From Arthrobacter sp. ok362 (GTDB lineage: Bacteria > Actinomycetota > Actinomycetes > Actinomycetales > Micrococcaceae), in NCBI RefSeq assembly GCF_900102785.1, contig NZ_FNGC01000003.1, forward strand, positions 315,964-379,963: DNA of 64,000 nucleotides, read 5' to 3'. Both the position numbers and the translations under genes were made by a program. The first letter of the stretch is position 1, and every line of letters begins with the position of its first letter. Shown in pieces: positions 57,085-64,000 of this stretch. Under the pieces are notes generated by a model that did no database searches, was not told the origin of the DNA, and worked only from the letters and a program-made list of their open reading frames with translations.

Positions 57085-58114
57085 GTTCGGACTCCTCGCG
57101 CCAGTTGGCGGCCTGGGCCTTCAGGGCCGGGGTGGTTTCCTGGAAGACCAGGTCAAACATTTCCGTTCCGGGACGGGAGCCGAGAGCCTGGATGCCGGTG
57201 CGGATCTGCTCCTCTTCGGCCTTGGCCGCGGCCAGCGCCTCGGCGAAGAACGCCTCGTCCGCGATTCCATCGGCCAGCAGCCGCTGCCGGAGCCGCTCGA
57301 GCGGGTCGGTGCCGGCGCCGTCGCGTTCCTCGTCCAGGGAGCGGTAGCGGCCGGGATCATCGGAGGTGGAGTGCGGGCCGCGGCGGTAGGTCATGGCCTC
57401 GATGAGCACCGGGCCGTTGCCGGAGCGGGCATGCGCGAAGGCGCGGCGGGTCGCATCGAGGACCGCGACGACGTCGTCGCCGTCGATCTTCACCGCCGGG
57501 ATCCCGTAGCCCGCGGCGCGGGCCGCGACGGAGCCGCCGGCCACCTGCCGTTCGGTGGGGACCGAGATGGCCCAGCCGTTGTTCTGGACGAAGAACACCA
57601 CCGGCGCCTTCATCACGGCGGCGAAGTTCATCGCCTCGTGCACGTCGCCCTGCGAGGAGGCGCCGTCGCCGAAGTAGGTCAGGGCGACGCCGTCTTGTCG
57701 ATCGAGTGTCTGGCCGTGGGCCCAGCCGACGGCGTGCAGGACGGACCCGGCGACGACCGCCTGGATCGGGGCCAGCCGGGATTCCATCGGGTTGTACAGG
57801 CCGCCGTGCCACGTGGCCTTGTGGGTGGACATATAGGCCACCATGTCCACGCCCATGGTCCGGGCGACGCCCATCTCGCGGTACGTGGGGAAGACGAAGT
57901 CCCGGGTGGTGTCCACGGCGTAGCCGCTGCCCACCTGGGCTGCTTCCTGGCCGAGCTCGGGGGCGTAGCCGGGGATGATGCCCTGCCGTTGCCAGGCGAT
58001 GGCCGAGGTGTCGAGGTGCCGGACGGCCACCATCAGTGAATAGAGCTCTCGGAGCTCGTCGGAGGTGGGCGGCCCGGCAGCGCCGCCGGAAGCTACGGGG
58101 AGAAGTGTGTCCAT
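57077..58114 (-). CDS. 2-oxo acid dehydrogenase E1 alpha subunit
   Basis: A 345-residue subunit that decarboxylates a 2-oxo acid or acetoin on thiamin diphosphate. The ThDP motif is GDGASSQGDVHEAMNFAAVMK to VQNNGWAIS (GDG-x-NN); the phosphorylation-loop-like region RRGPHSTSDDPGRYRS is conserved. The ATG at 58114 is supported by a TAGGGT box seven bases before. The substrate is uncertain: the amino acid permease and Lrp neighbours suggest branched-chain 2-oxo acids; the split E2 suggests acetoin. Confidence 0.92.
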   Translation of the reverse strand: MDTLLPVASGGAAGPPTSDELRELYSLMVAVRHLDTSAIAWQRQGIIPGYAPELGQEAAQVGSGYAVDTTRDFVFPTYREMGVARTMGVDMVAYMSTHKATWHGGLYNPMESRLAPIQAVVAGSVLHAVGWAHGQTLDRQDGVALTYFGDGASSQGDVHEAMNFAAVMKAPVVFFVQNNGWAISVPTERQVAGGSVAARAAGYGIPAVKIDGDDVVAVLDATRRAFAHARSGNGPVLIEAMTYRRGPHSTSDDPGRYRSLDEERDGAGTDPLERLRQRLLADGIADEAFFAEALAAAKAEEEQIRTGIQALGSRPGTEMFDLVFQETTPALKAQAANWREESEHV

Positions 58115-58121
58115 GCCTGTG

Positions 58122-58127
58122 ACCCTA
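58122..58127 (-). promoter_or_regulatory. -10 box (TAGGGT) of a leaderless promoter for the E1 alpha operon
   Basis: Seven bases before the E1 alpha ATG. All four genes downstream overlap or nearly touch, so this is probably the promoter of the whole unit. Confidence 0.5.
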
Positions 58128-58247
58128 GTCACCGGCGGCGGGGTGGGCAATCAGCCTAGGCTGGGATGCCCAGACTGCACACTTCTTCCGCCCCTGCCGC
58201 CGGTGAGCTTGGCAATTTGTCTAGCGCCTGTGTTGTCGGCCAGGCGG

Positions 58248-59648
58248 CTAGTCGGCCTCTACGCTGGCGCGGCGGTTGCGGGTCACCCGGGCGCCGATCC
58301 AGCACGCCGCGGCGATGCCGGCCACCAGCGCCAGGGTGCTGAACAGCTGCTTGCTGCTGTCCGGGCTGCTGAAGCCGACGGCGAAGATCAGCGCCAGGAG
58401 CACGAGGCCGAAGACCGTCAGCCCGGGGAAGCCCTTCATCCGCAGCGGCAACGCGGTTCCGTCGCGGTCCGCCCGGCGGCGCAGGATCAGCTGGGACACC
58501 AGGGCCGAGCCCCACACCACAAGGCACGTGGAGCCGACCAGCTGGAAGAGGGCCGGCAGAATCTGGTCCGGGAAGAGCAGTTCCAGCACGGCGGCCAGGA
58601 AGCCGAAGGCGACGGAGACGCTGACGGCCATCACCGGGACCCGGGCCGGGCTGAGCTTCGAGAGGAACCGCGGGGCTTCGCCGCGCTCGGAGAGCGAGTA
58701 CACCATGCGGGATGCGCCGTAGAGGTTGGCGTTGAGTGCGGACAGCAGCGCGACGACGGCGACCAGGGTGATCGCGGCGCCGGCGCCGGGGATGCGGGCG
58801 GCGTCGAGGACGCCCGCGAACGGGGACTTCAGGGCCGCCGAGGTTGAGGGCAGGACGGCGGCGATGACAAACACCGAGCCGATGTAGAACACGAGGATCC
58901 GCCACACCACGGTGCGGATTGCCTGGCCGACGCTGCGCTCCGGGTTCTCCGTCTCGGCCGCGGCGACGCTGACAATCTCGGTGCCACCGAAGGCGAAGAT
59001 CACGACGAAGAGTGCGGTAGCGATGCCGCCCAGGCCCGCCGGGGCGAAGTCGGAGGTGAAGTTGCTCAGCCCCGGGGACGGGACGTCCGGCAGCCAGCCC
59101 AGCAGCAGGGCCGCGCCGATGGCCAGGAACAGCAGGATGGCGGTCACCTTGAGGATGGCGAACCAGAACTCGAACTCGCCAAAGTTCTTCACGCCGGCCA
59201 GGTTGACCGCCGTGAACAGGGCCATGAAGATCAGCGACAGGGCCCAGACGGGAATCACCGGCCAAACGGTGAACAGCAGTGCGGCTGCGCCCAGGGCTTC
59301 GGCCGCGATGACCACCACCAGCTGCAGCCACCAGAGCCAGCCGACGGTCGCGCCGGCGGTCTTGCCCATGGCTTTTTGGGCGTAGACGGAGAATGCGCCG
59401 CTGTTGGGGTTGGCTGCGGCCATCTCGCCAAGCGCCCACATCACCAGGATGATCAGGGTTCCGGCGACGAGGTAGGAGATCAGCACGGCCGGGCCCGCGG
59501 CCTGGATTCCGGCCCCTGAGCCGAGGAACAGGCCGGCGCCGATCGCGCTGCCCAGTCCCATCATGGTCAGCTGGCGTGGCTTCATGCTGTGCCCCAGGCT
59601 CGGGGTGGGGGCCGCGGTGGGTAGCGTCGCGGTGGACTTCATTGTCAT
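58248..59648 (-). CDS. Amino acid permease (APC superfamily)
   Basis: A 466-residue transporter with twelve membrane helices. The amino acid-binding helix 1 reads MMGLGSAIGAGLFLGSGAGI and the conserved FAFGGTEIVSVAAAETENPER follows in helix 6, as in the AnsP/GabP/CycA group. It imports an amino acid with protons; the particular one is not evident. It is transcribed divergently from the Lrp-type regulator, which probably controls it. Confidence 0.88.
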   Translation of the reverse strand: MTMKSTATLPTAAPTPSLGHSMKPRQLTMMGLGSAIGAGLFLGSGAGIQAAGPAVLISYLVAGTLIILVMWALGEMAAANPNSGAFSVYAQKAMGKTAGATVGWLWWLQLVVVIAAEALGAAALLFTVWPVIPVWALSLIFMALFTAVNLAGVKNFGEFEFWFAILKVTAILLFLAIGAALLLGWLPDVPSPGLSNFTSDFAPAGLGGIATALFVVIFAFGGTEIVSVAAAETENPERSVGQAIRTVVWRILVFYIGSVFVIAAVLPSTSAALKSPFAGVLDAARIPGAGAAITLVAVVALLSALNANLYGASRMVYSLSERGEAPRFLSKLSPARVPVMAVSVSVAFGFLAAVLELLFPDQILPALFQLVGSTCLVVWGSALVSQLILRRRADRDGTALPLRMKGFPGLTVFGLVLLALIFAVGFSSPDSSKQLFSTLALVAGIAAACWIGARVTRNRRASVEAD

Positions 59649-59831
59649 GGCGAACCTTCGTGTGGTTTGGATCTGTGCGTCCTTATGGGACCTATTGAAT
59701 TTACCGTCTTTGAGCCGCCCTTACGGATCGCCCGGGCGCCCCCGCCGTGAGAGCATGGTGGCAGTTTGCTAACTGAATCGGGATATGGGCGGCGGTTTGC
59801 CCCACCTGGGCCGCTGGGGAAGGAAGAATCC

Positions 59832-60305
59832 ATGGACGTTGATCCGCTGGATGCAAAGATTGTCCGATTTTTCACGGATTCGCCCAGGGCCTCCGTCCTG
59901 GAAGCCTCCCGGGTGCTCAAGGTGGCCCGCGCCACCGTACAGTCGCGGCTGGACCGGATGCAGGACGCCGGCGTGATCGGCTCATGGGTGCCGCACCCCG
60001 ATCCGGCGCACTTCGGCTTCCCGGTGGTGGCGTTCTGTTCCCTCACGATCAACCAGGACCTCGGGCACGACGCCGTCGTGGAGGCCCTGGCGCGGATCCC
60101 CGAACTGATTGAAATCCACACCGTCTCCGGGAGTTCGGATCTCATGGCCCGGATCGCCGCACGCTCCAATTCGGACCTCCAGCGCGTCCTCGATGCCATG
60201 ATCGCCACCAGGACCATCCTGCGTTCCTCCTCCGTGATCGTCCTCAACACCCATTTCCAGGGGCGCACCCTGCCGTTGCTGGAAGCCGCGGCCGCCAGCA
60301 AGTGA
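59832..60305 (+). CDS. Lrp/AsnC family transcriptional regulator
   Basis: A 157-residue regulator. The N-terminal helix-turn-helix LDAKIVRFFTDSPRASVLEASRVLKVARATVQSRLDRMQDAG lies within residues 5-50, and the C-terminal RAM domain (IHTVSGSSDLMARIAARSN) would bind an amino acid. The ATG at 59832 has a GGAAGGA ribosome binding site. Its divergent neighbour is an amino acid permease; together with the oxo acid dehydrogenase genes this looks like an amino acid catabolism switch. Confidence 0.9.
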   Translation: MDVDPLDAKIVRFFTDSPRASVLEASRVLKVARATVQSRLDRMQDAGVIGSWVPHPDPAHFGFPVVAFCSLTINQDLGHDAVVEALARIPELIEIHTVSGSSDLMARIAARSNSDLQRVLDAMIATRTILRSSSVIVLNTHFQGRTLPLLEAAAASK

Positions 60306-60361
60306 CAGGCCAGGCCGCTGAGCCGGCCCGGCAGCCCGGGGATGGTAGGCCGCGCCGTGGG

Positions 60362-61006
60362 CTAGACGACGCTCAGGTTTCGGGGCAGCCCGGTCCGGCC
60401 GGTGAGCAGGAGCAGCAGCTCACCGGCGGACGGCAGCCGGGAGCCGATGGCTCCGGCGAGTTCCAGGGAGGCCGCGACCGCCGGAGTCAGGGAGGCGGGC
60501 GGCGGGAGTCGCAGGGCGCGCGCCAGGTCCAGGGTGTGCACGGCCAGCTCGAAGGTCCGGGTCGGCAGGTAGTCGATGAGGGTCATTACCCCGGCAGGGG
60601 TGGCCACCAGGGCATCGTCCGGCGTGTTCCTGACGAGGTCCGTGACGCGTTGGACAAGCTCCCGCACGGCGGCGGCCGGGTCCTCGCCCAGGGCTTCCCC
60701 GGTTTCCTTGCCTCGCTGCGCGATCGCGTCCGGCGAGGTGGCGCCCCGGACGGCCAGGAAGTATTCCACCGGACCCGCCACCCGCTTCCCGGTGGCCGGG
60801 GTGGCGAGGTAGGTCTCCACGGTTGTCAGGGCGCGGCTCGTGTGGCCGGTCAGTGCCCGGACATCCCATTCACCCAGTGCCGGCCGCGACCACCCCTGGT
60901 GCGGTACCTGTCCGGCGAGCTCCAGGAATGCCTGGGCCGCTCCCGCGTAACGGGCCCTGACTGCTTCTGCGTCCATACCCTCCGGGTCCATATCTTCTCC
61001 GTCCAT
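60362..61006 (-). CDS. Maleylpyruvate isomerase-type (mycothiol-dependent, DinB-fold) protein
   Basis: A 214-residue protein of the DinB/MDMPI fold. The start MDGEDMDPEGMDAEAVRARYAG at ATG 61006 leads into the four-helix bundle with GEWDVRALTGHTSRAL (metal-binding His) and FELAVHTLDLARAL (second His). Such proteins use mycothiol, the main thiol of actinobacteria, as cofactor. The particular reaction cannot be told. It lies alone between the Lrp gene and the nad operon. Confidence 0.8.
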   Translation of the reverse strand: MDGEDMDPEGMDAEAVRARYAGAAQAFLELAGQVPHQGWSRPALGEWDVRALTGHTSRALTTVETYLATPATGKRVAGPVEYFLAVRGATSPDAIAQRGKETGEALGEDPAAAVRELVQRVTDLVRNTPDDALVATPAGVMTLIDYLPTRTFELAVHTLDLARALRLPPPASLTPAVAASLELAGAIGSRLPSAGELLLLLTGRTGLPRNLSVV

Positions 61007-61125
61007 AGCCCCGATTAATACAGTTGCCGGCGCCCGCGGACAAGCCTGGACCGAACGCCCGGGGCCGCCTCCGGGGCCAAGCATGTGACCTGAAACATTT
61101 TGCGTCCGGACGGTGCGGCCGTATC

Positions 61126-61156
61126 ATTAGTTCTAGTCAATATGACTATAACTAAT
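61126..61156. promoter_or_regulatory. 31-bp palindrome, candidate NrtR operator
   Basis: Arms ATTAGTTCTAGTCAA and ATGACTATAACTAAT match in 13 of 15 positions around a central T. The palindrome sits in an AT-rich patch right before the nrtR-nadA-nadB operon and contains the ATG at 61142, so a bound regulator would block transcription start. Confidence 0.65.
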
Positions 61157-61283
61157 CCGGCGGTCGGGCCGGATCCGTCCGGGCAGTCCATCGCTGGACC
61201 GGACCGGAACCCCAGAGGGCGGGTGGATCACCGTTTACACGACAGCAGCCAACGTCTCGGAGCGCCAGACCGCTCCGCCGTCG
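61142..61283 (+). other. Out-of-frame probable N-terminal coding part of the NrtR gene
   Basis: An ATG at 61142 begins a frame reading MTITNPAVGPDPSGQ. It is out of phase with the Nudix part. If one C of the CC at 61204-61205 is left out, the frame continues as AGPDGTPEGGWITVYTTAAN directly into the regulator. The doubled CCGGA at this point suggests a one-base insertion, either a real mutation or a sequencing error. Confidence 0.55.
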
Positions 61284-61943
61284 TTGGCCATTTCCACCGT
61301 GATCTTTGCGCTGCGCCCCAGCGAGAAGTCCGGACGGCCCACGCTGTGGATCCCGCTGGTGCGCCGGATCCGCGAACCGTTCAAGGGCCTCTGGGCCCTG
61401 CCCGGCGGCCCGCTCACGCACTCCGAATCCCTCCAGGACGCCGCCTCGCGGAACCTGCGCGAGACCACGGGGCTGGCCCCGAACTACCTCGAACAGCTCT
61501 ACGCCTTTGGCGGGCTGCACCGCTCGCCCACCCAGCGCGTCGTTTCGATTGTGTACTGGGCGCTCGTCCAGCCCACGGAGGCCGCGCTCGCCGACGAATC
61601 GGAGAACGTGCGCTGGTTCCGCGCCGACCGGCTCGGCGAACTGGCTTTCGACCACAACGCGATCATCGACTACGCCCTGTGGCGGCTTCGCAACAAGATG
61701 GCCTACGGATCAATCGCCTACCACCTGCTGGGCGAGTACTTCACCCTCGCCCAGGTCCGGGAAGTCTACGAGGCCGTCCTGGACCGCGAACTCGATCCCG
61801 CCAACTTCCGCCGGCAGGTCAAAGCCACGCCGGAAATCGAAGAAACCGATCACTACCTGCAGGGCGGCAAGCACCGCCCGCCACGCCTCTACCGCTTTAC
61901 CGGCCGCCCAGGCCTTGACCCAGACAACAGGAGCACACCATGA
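61284..61943 (+). CDS. nrtR: NrtR-type regulator (Nudix-like domain plus winged helix)
   Basis: At least 219 residues in the intact frame, with TTG 61284 the only in-frame start; the true protein probably begins at 61142 (see the out-of-frame entry). The Nudix-like domain includes PFKGLWALPGGPLTHSESLQDAASRNLRETTGL-type spacing, but two of the catalytic Nudix residues are changed (REL to RNL, EE to ET), as expected for an ADP-ribose sensor. The C-terminal winged helix (IIDYALWRLRNKMAYG to NFRRQVKATPEIEETDHY) is that of NrtR, the NAD repressor. Its stop overlaps nadA (ATGA), so it is the first gene of the operon it likely represses. Confidence 0.82.
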   Translation: MAISTVIFALRPSEKSGRPTLWIPLVRRIREPFKGLWALPGGPLTHSESLQDAASRNLRETTGLAPNYLEQLYAFGGLHRSPTQRVVSIVYWALVQPTEAALADESENVRWFRADRLGELAFDHNAIIDYALWRLRNKMAYGSIAYHLLGEYFTLAQVREVYEAVLDRELDPANFRRQVKATPEIEETDHYLQGGKHRPPRLYRFTGRPGLDPDNRSTP

Positions 61944-63247
61944 GCAGCGTCAACACGGCAATCCAGCTGATCACACGCGAGCAGGCCACCACCATGGCGG
62001 GGGGCGCGGCCGCCTCCACCTGCAGCCCCGCGCTGGCCCGCGGGCCCTGGGACTACGACCTCGCCGAGGCCCTCGCCGGCGTGCCCGCCTACGGACCGGG
62101 CGCCTCCTCCGCCGACGCCGCACCGGCCTCGACTCCCCGGCAGGGCCAGCTCCCGGAGGAGTACAAGCTCGCCAGTGACGCCGAACTCGACGCCCGGATC
62201 CGCGCGGCCAAAGCGGCGCTGGGGGACCGCGCCGTCGTGCTGGGGCACTTCTACCAGCGCGACGAAGTGATCGAATATGCCGACTTCGTGGGCGATTCCT
62301 TCCAGCTCGCCAATGCGGCCCTGACCCGGCCGGACGCGGAAGCCATCATCTTCTGCGGCGTGCATTTCATGGCCGAGACGGCGGACATCCTGTCCCGGCC
62401 GGACCAGGCCGTGATCCTGCCCAACCTCGCCGCGGGCTGCTCCATGGCGGACATGGCGGACATCGACTCCGTCACCGAGTGCTGGGAGCAGCTTGAGGAA
62501 GTCTTCGGCACGGAGCCCGACGCCGAGGGCCGGGTCCCGGTCATCCCGGTCACCTACATGAACTCCTCCGCAGCCCTGAAGGGCTTCTGCGGCCAGCGCG
62601 GCGGGATCGTCTGCACGTCCTCGAACGCCGCGACCGTGCTGGAGTGGGCGTTTGAGCGTGGCCAGCGGGTGCTGTTCTTCCCGGACCAGCACCTGGGCCG
62701 CAACACCGCCAAGGCCATGGGGGTGCCGCTGGAGCAGATGCCGATGTGGAACCCGCGCAAGGACCTCGGCGGCAACGACGAACAGCGCCTGCTCGATTCC
62801 CGGGTGATCCTCTGGCACGGCTTCTGCTCGGTCCACAAGCGCTTCAACGTGGGCCAGATCGAGAAGGCCCGCGCCGAGTTCCCCGGAGTGCAGGTGATCG
62901 TGCACCCGGAATGCCCCATGGAGGTAGTGGACGCCGCCGATTCCGCCGGGTCCACCGACTTCATCAAGAAAGCCATCGCCGCGGCCACGGAACCCACCAC
63001 GTTTGCGATCGGCACCGAGATCAACATGGTGAACCGGCTCGCGGCGGAGTACCCGCAGCACACCATCTTCTGCCTGGACCCGGTGATCTGCCCCTGCTCC
63101 ACCATGTACCGTATCCACCCCGGCTACCTTGCCTGGGTCCTGGAAGCGCTCGTCCGGGGCGAGGTGATCAACCGCATCACCGTGCAAGAGGACGTCGCCG
63201 CCCCGGCAAAGGTGGCGCTGGAACGCATGCTGGCGGCGCGGCCGTGA
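61940..63247 (+). CDS. nadA: Quinolinate synthase
   Basis: A 435-residue 4Fe-4S enzyme that condenses iminoaspartate with dihydroxyacetone phosphate to quinolinate in NAD synthesis. The N-terminal 70 residues are a variable leader. Core motifs are LGHFYQRDEVIEYADFVGDS, FCGVHFMAETADIL, NLAAGCSMADMA, WHGFCSVHKRF and VICPCSTMYR; cysteines at about 139, 167, 296, 325, 384 and 386 include the cluster ligands. The ATG has an AGGAG ribosome binding site and overlaps the NrtR stop; nadB follows by a GTGA overlap. Confidence 0.95.
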   Translation: MSSVNTAIQLITREQATTMAGGAAASTCSPALARGPWDYDLAEALAGVPAYGPGASSADAAPASTPRQGQLPEEYKLASDAELDARIRAAKAALGDRAVVLGHFYQRDEVIEYADFVGDSFQLANAALTRPDAEAIIFCGVHFMAETADILSRPDQAVILPNLAAGCSMADMADIDSVTECWEQLEEVFGTEPDAEGRVPVIPVTYMNSSAALKGFCGQRGGIVCTSSNAATVLEWAFERGQRVLFFPDQHLGRNTAKAMGVPLEQMPMWNPRKDLGGNDEQRLLDSRVILWHGFCSVHKRFNVGQIEKARAEFPGVQVIVHPECPMEVVDAADSAGSTDFIKKAIAAATEPTTFAIGTEINMVNRLAAEYPQHTIFCLDPVICPCSTMYRIHPGYLAWVLEALVRGEVINRITVQEDVAAPAKVALERMLAARP

Positions 63248-64000
63248 CCAGGCGGCTCGTGATTGTCGGCAGCGGGGTTGCGGGGCTCTATGCCGCGCTG
63301 CTCGCGACCGACGCCGCCACCGGCAGCGGCCGTGACATCGAGGTGGTCCTCCTGAGCAAGGGGACGCTGGAGCAGAGCAACACCTTCTACGCCCAGGGCG
63401 GCATCTCCGCCGTGCTGGCCCCGGAGGATGCCGCCCCCGGGGACTCCGTGGCGGCGCACGTCGCGGACACGCTCGCCGCCGGTGCCGGGCTGAACGACGC
63501 CGAGGCAGTCCGCGTCCTGTGCACCGAGGCGGTCCGGGACATCGCCGGTCTGGGCCGCTACGGGGTGCATTTCGACGCAGGTCCCGACGGCGGACCGGCC
63601 CTGGGCCTGGAAGCGGCACACTCGGCACCGCGTATCCTGCACGCCGGCGGGGACGCGACGGGTGCCTGCATCGCCCGCGGGCTCGTCTCCGCCGTCCTGG
63701 AGCGCGCCGTTCTGGATCGTGCTGTCCACGGCCGGCTCCGGGTGGAGACCAGCGCGTTCGTCACCGACCTCCTGACCGAACCGGAAGCCCTGTCGGAAGC
63801 CCTGTCACAGCCCGGCAGCACGCCCCCGGTACCTGCCCGGGTTACCGGCGTGGCCTATCTGGCCGGCGGCCGGCCCCAGCAGCTGGCGGCCGACGCCGTC
63901 CTGCTCGCCACCGGCGGTGCCGGGCGGCTGTTTGCCCGCACCAGTAATCCCTCCGTCGCCACCGCCGACGGGCTGGCCCTGGCCTGGCGTGCCGGTGCCG
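63244..64000 (+). CDS. nadB: L-aspartate oxidase, 3' end missing
   Basis: The frame is open to the right edge, giving the first 252 residues. The FAD-binding N-terminus is LVIVGSGVAGLYAALLA (GxGxxG), followed by SNTFYAQGGISAVL, the active-site region HFDAGPDGGPALGLEAAHS and VLLATGGAGRLFARTSNP. The enzyme oxidises aspartate to iminoaspartate, the substrate of NadA. It starts at a GTG overlapping the nadA stop, so the order nrtR-nadA-nadB, probably followed by nadC, forms one operon. Confidence 0.94.
   Translation, partial: MTRRLVIVGSGVAGLYAALLATDAATGSGRDIEVVLLSKGTLEQSNTFYAQGGISAVLAPEDAAPGDSVAAHVADTLAAGAGLNDAEAVRVLCTEAVRDIAGLGRYGVHFDAGPDGGPALGLEAAHSAPRILHAGGDATGACIARGLVSAVLERAVLDRAVHGRLRVETSAFVTDLLTEPEALSEALSQPGSTPPVPARVTGVAYLAGGRPQQLAADAVLLATGGAGRLFARTSNPSVATADGLALAWRAGA

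Overview
The window is G+C-rich DNA from an actinobacterium and looks like a member of the Micrococcaceae (Arthrobacter/Pseudarthrobacter type). The evidence is a NucS mismatch endonuclease, a mycothiol-dependent-type enzyme, a DUF2550 gene directly behind the ATP synthase operon, DUF3039 and DUF2017 proteins, and many genes whose -10 hexamer (TANNNT) lies only 6-7 bases before the start codon, the layout of actinobacterial leaderless mRNAs. This assignment is an inference from gene content, not a database result. I saw no tRNA, rRNA, CRISPR array or insertion sequence.

Layout. 1-3.8 kb: the end of a tRNA threonylcarbamoyl-adenosine gene, then cell-envelope glycosylation genes (WecG/TagA-type and family 2 glycosyltransferases, a WecA/TagO-type initiating enzyme). 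3.9-12.4 kb: a complete F1Fo ATP synthase operon with two small accessory membrane genes in front and DUF2550 behind. 12.4-16.4 kb: a membrane-anchored esterase-like protein coupled to a large rhomboid-like/DUF2156 (lysyl-phosphatidylglycerol synthase-like) protein. 16.7-24.9 kb: cold shock protein, NucS, small actinobacterial proteins, an AI-2E-type transporter, a surface protein, a CnoX-like co-chaperone and an old-yellow-enzyme oxidoreductase. 24.9-31 kb: an ABC exporter, NagB, DUF3039, a superfamily II helicase and a lipoprotein.

31-37.5 kb holds NAD salvage genes (pncA, pncB) divergent from clpS-DUF2017-murI-MBL hydrolase-rph-rdgB. 37.5-45 kb has a DedA protein, a DEDDh exonuclease with a BRCT domain, DUF4395, an 865-bp repeat-filled intergenic region, an ADP-ribosylglycohydrolase, two DUF202 proteins and an aquaporin with an acidic repeat tail. 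44.4-50.2 kb has sbcD-sbcC and an MFS transporter with a putative leader peptide.

50.2-60.3 kb is the catabolic part: an IclR regulator divergent from an HpaC/HpaB-type two-component flavin monooxygenase, with a phased array of GAAC boxes between them; an MHS-family transporter; a 2-oxo acid dehydrogenase-like operon (E1 alpha, E1 beta, a lone lipoyl domain, an alpha/beta hydrolase) that resembles an acetoin-dehydrogenase-type complex with its E2 split in two; and an amino acid permease divergent from an Lrp regulator. The right end (61-64 kb) is an NrtR-type regulator followed by nadA and the start of nadB, so NAD salvage and de novo synthesis both occur in the window.

The points most worth a second look are the 16-bp-phased operator array at 51.0-51.1 kb, the split E2 at 55.7 kb, the repeat region at 40.1-41.0 kb that carries duplicated copies of the end of the adjacent gene, the apparent frameshift in the NrtR gene, and the short leader ORF before the MFS gene.
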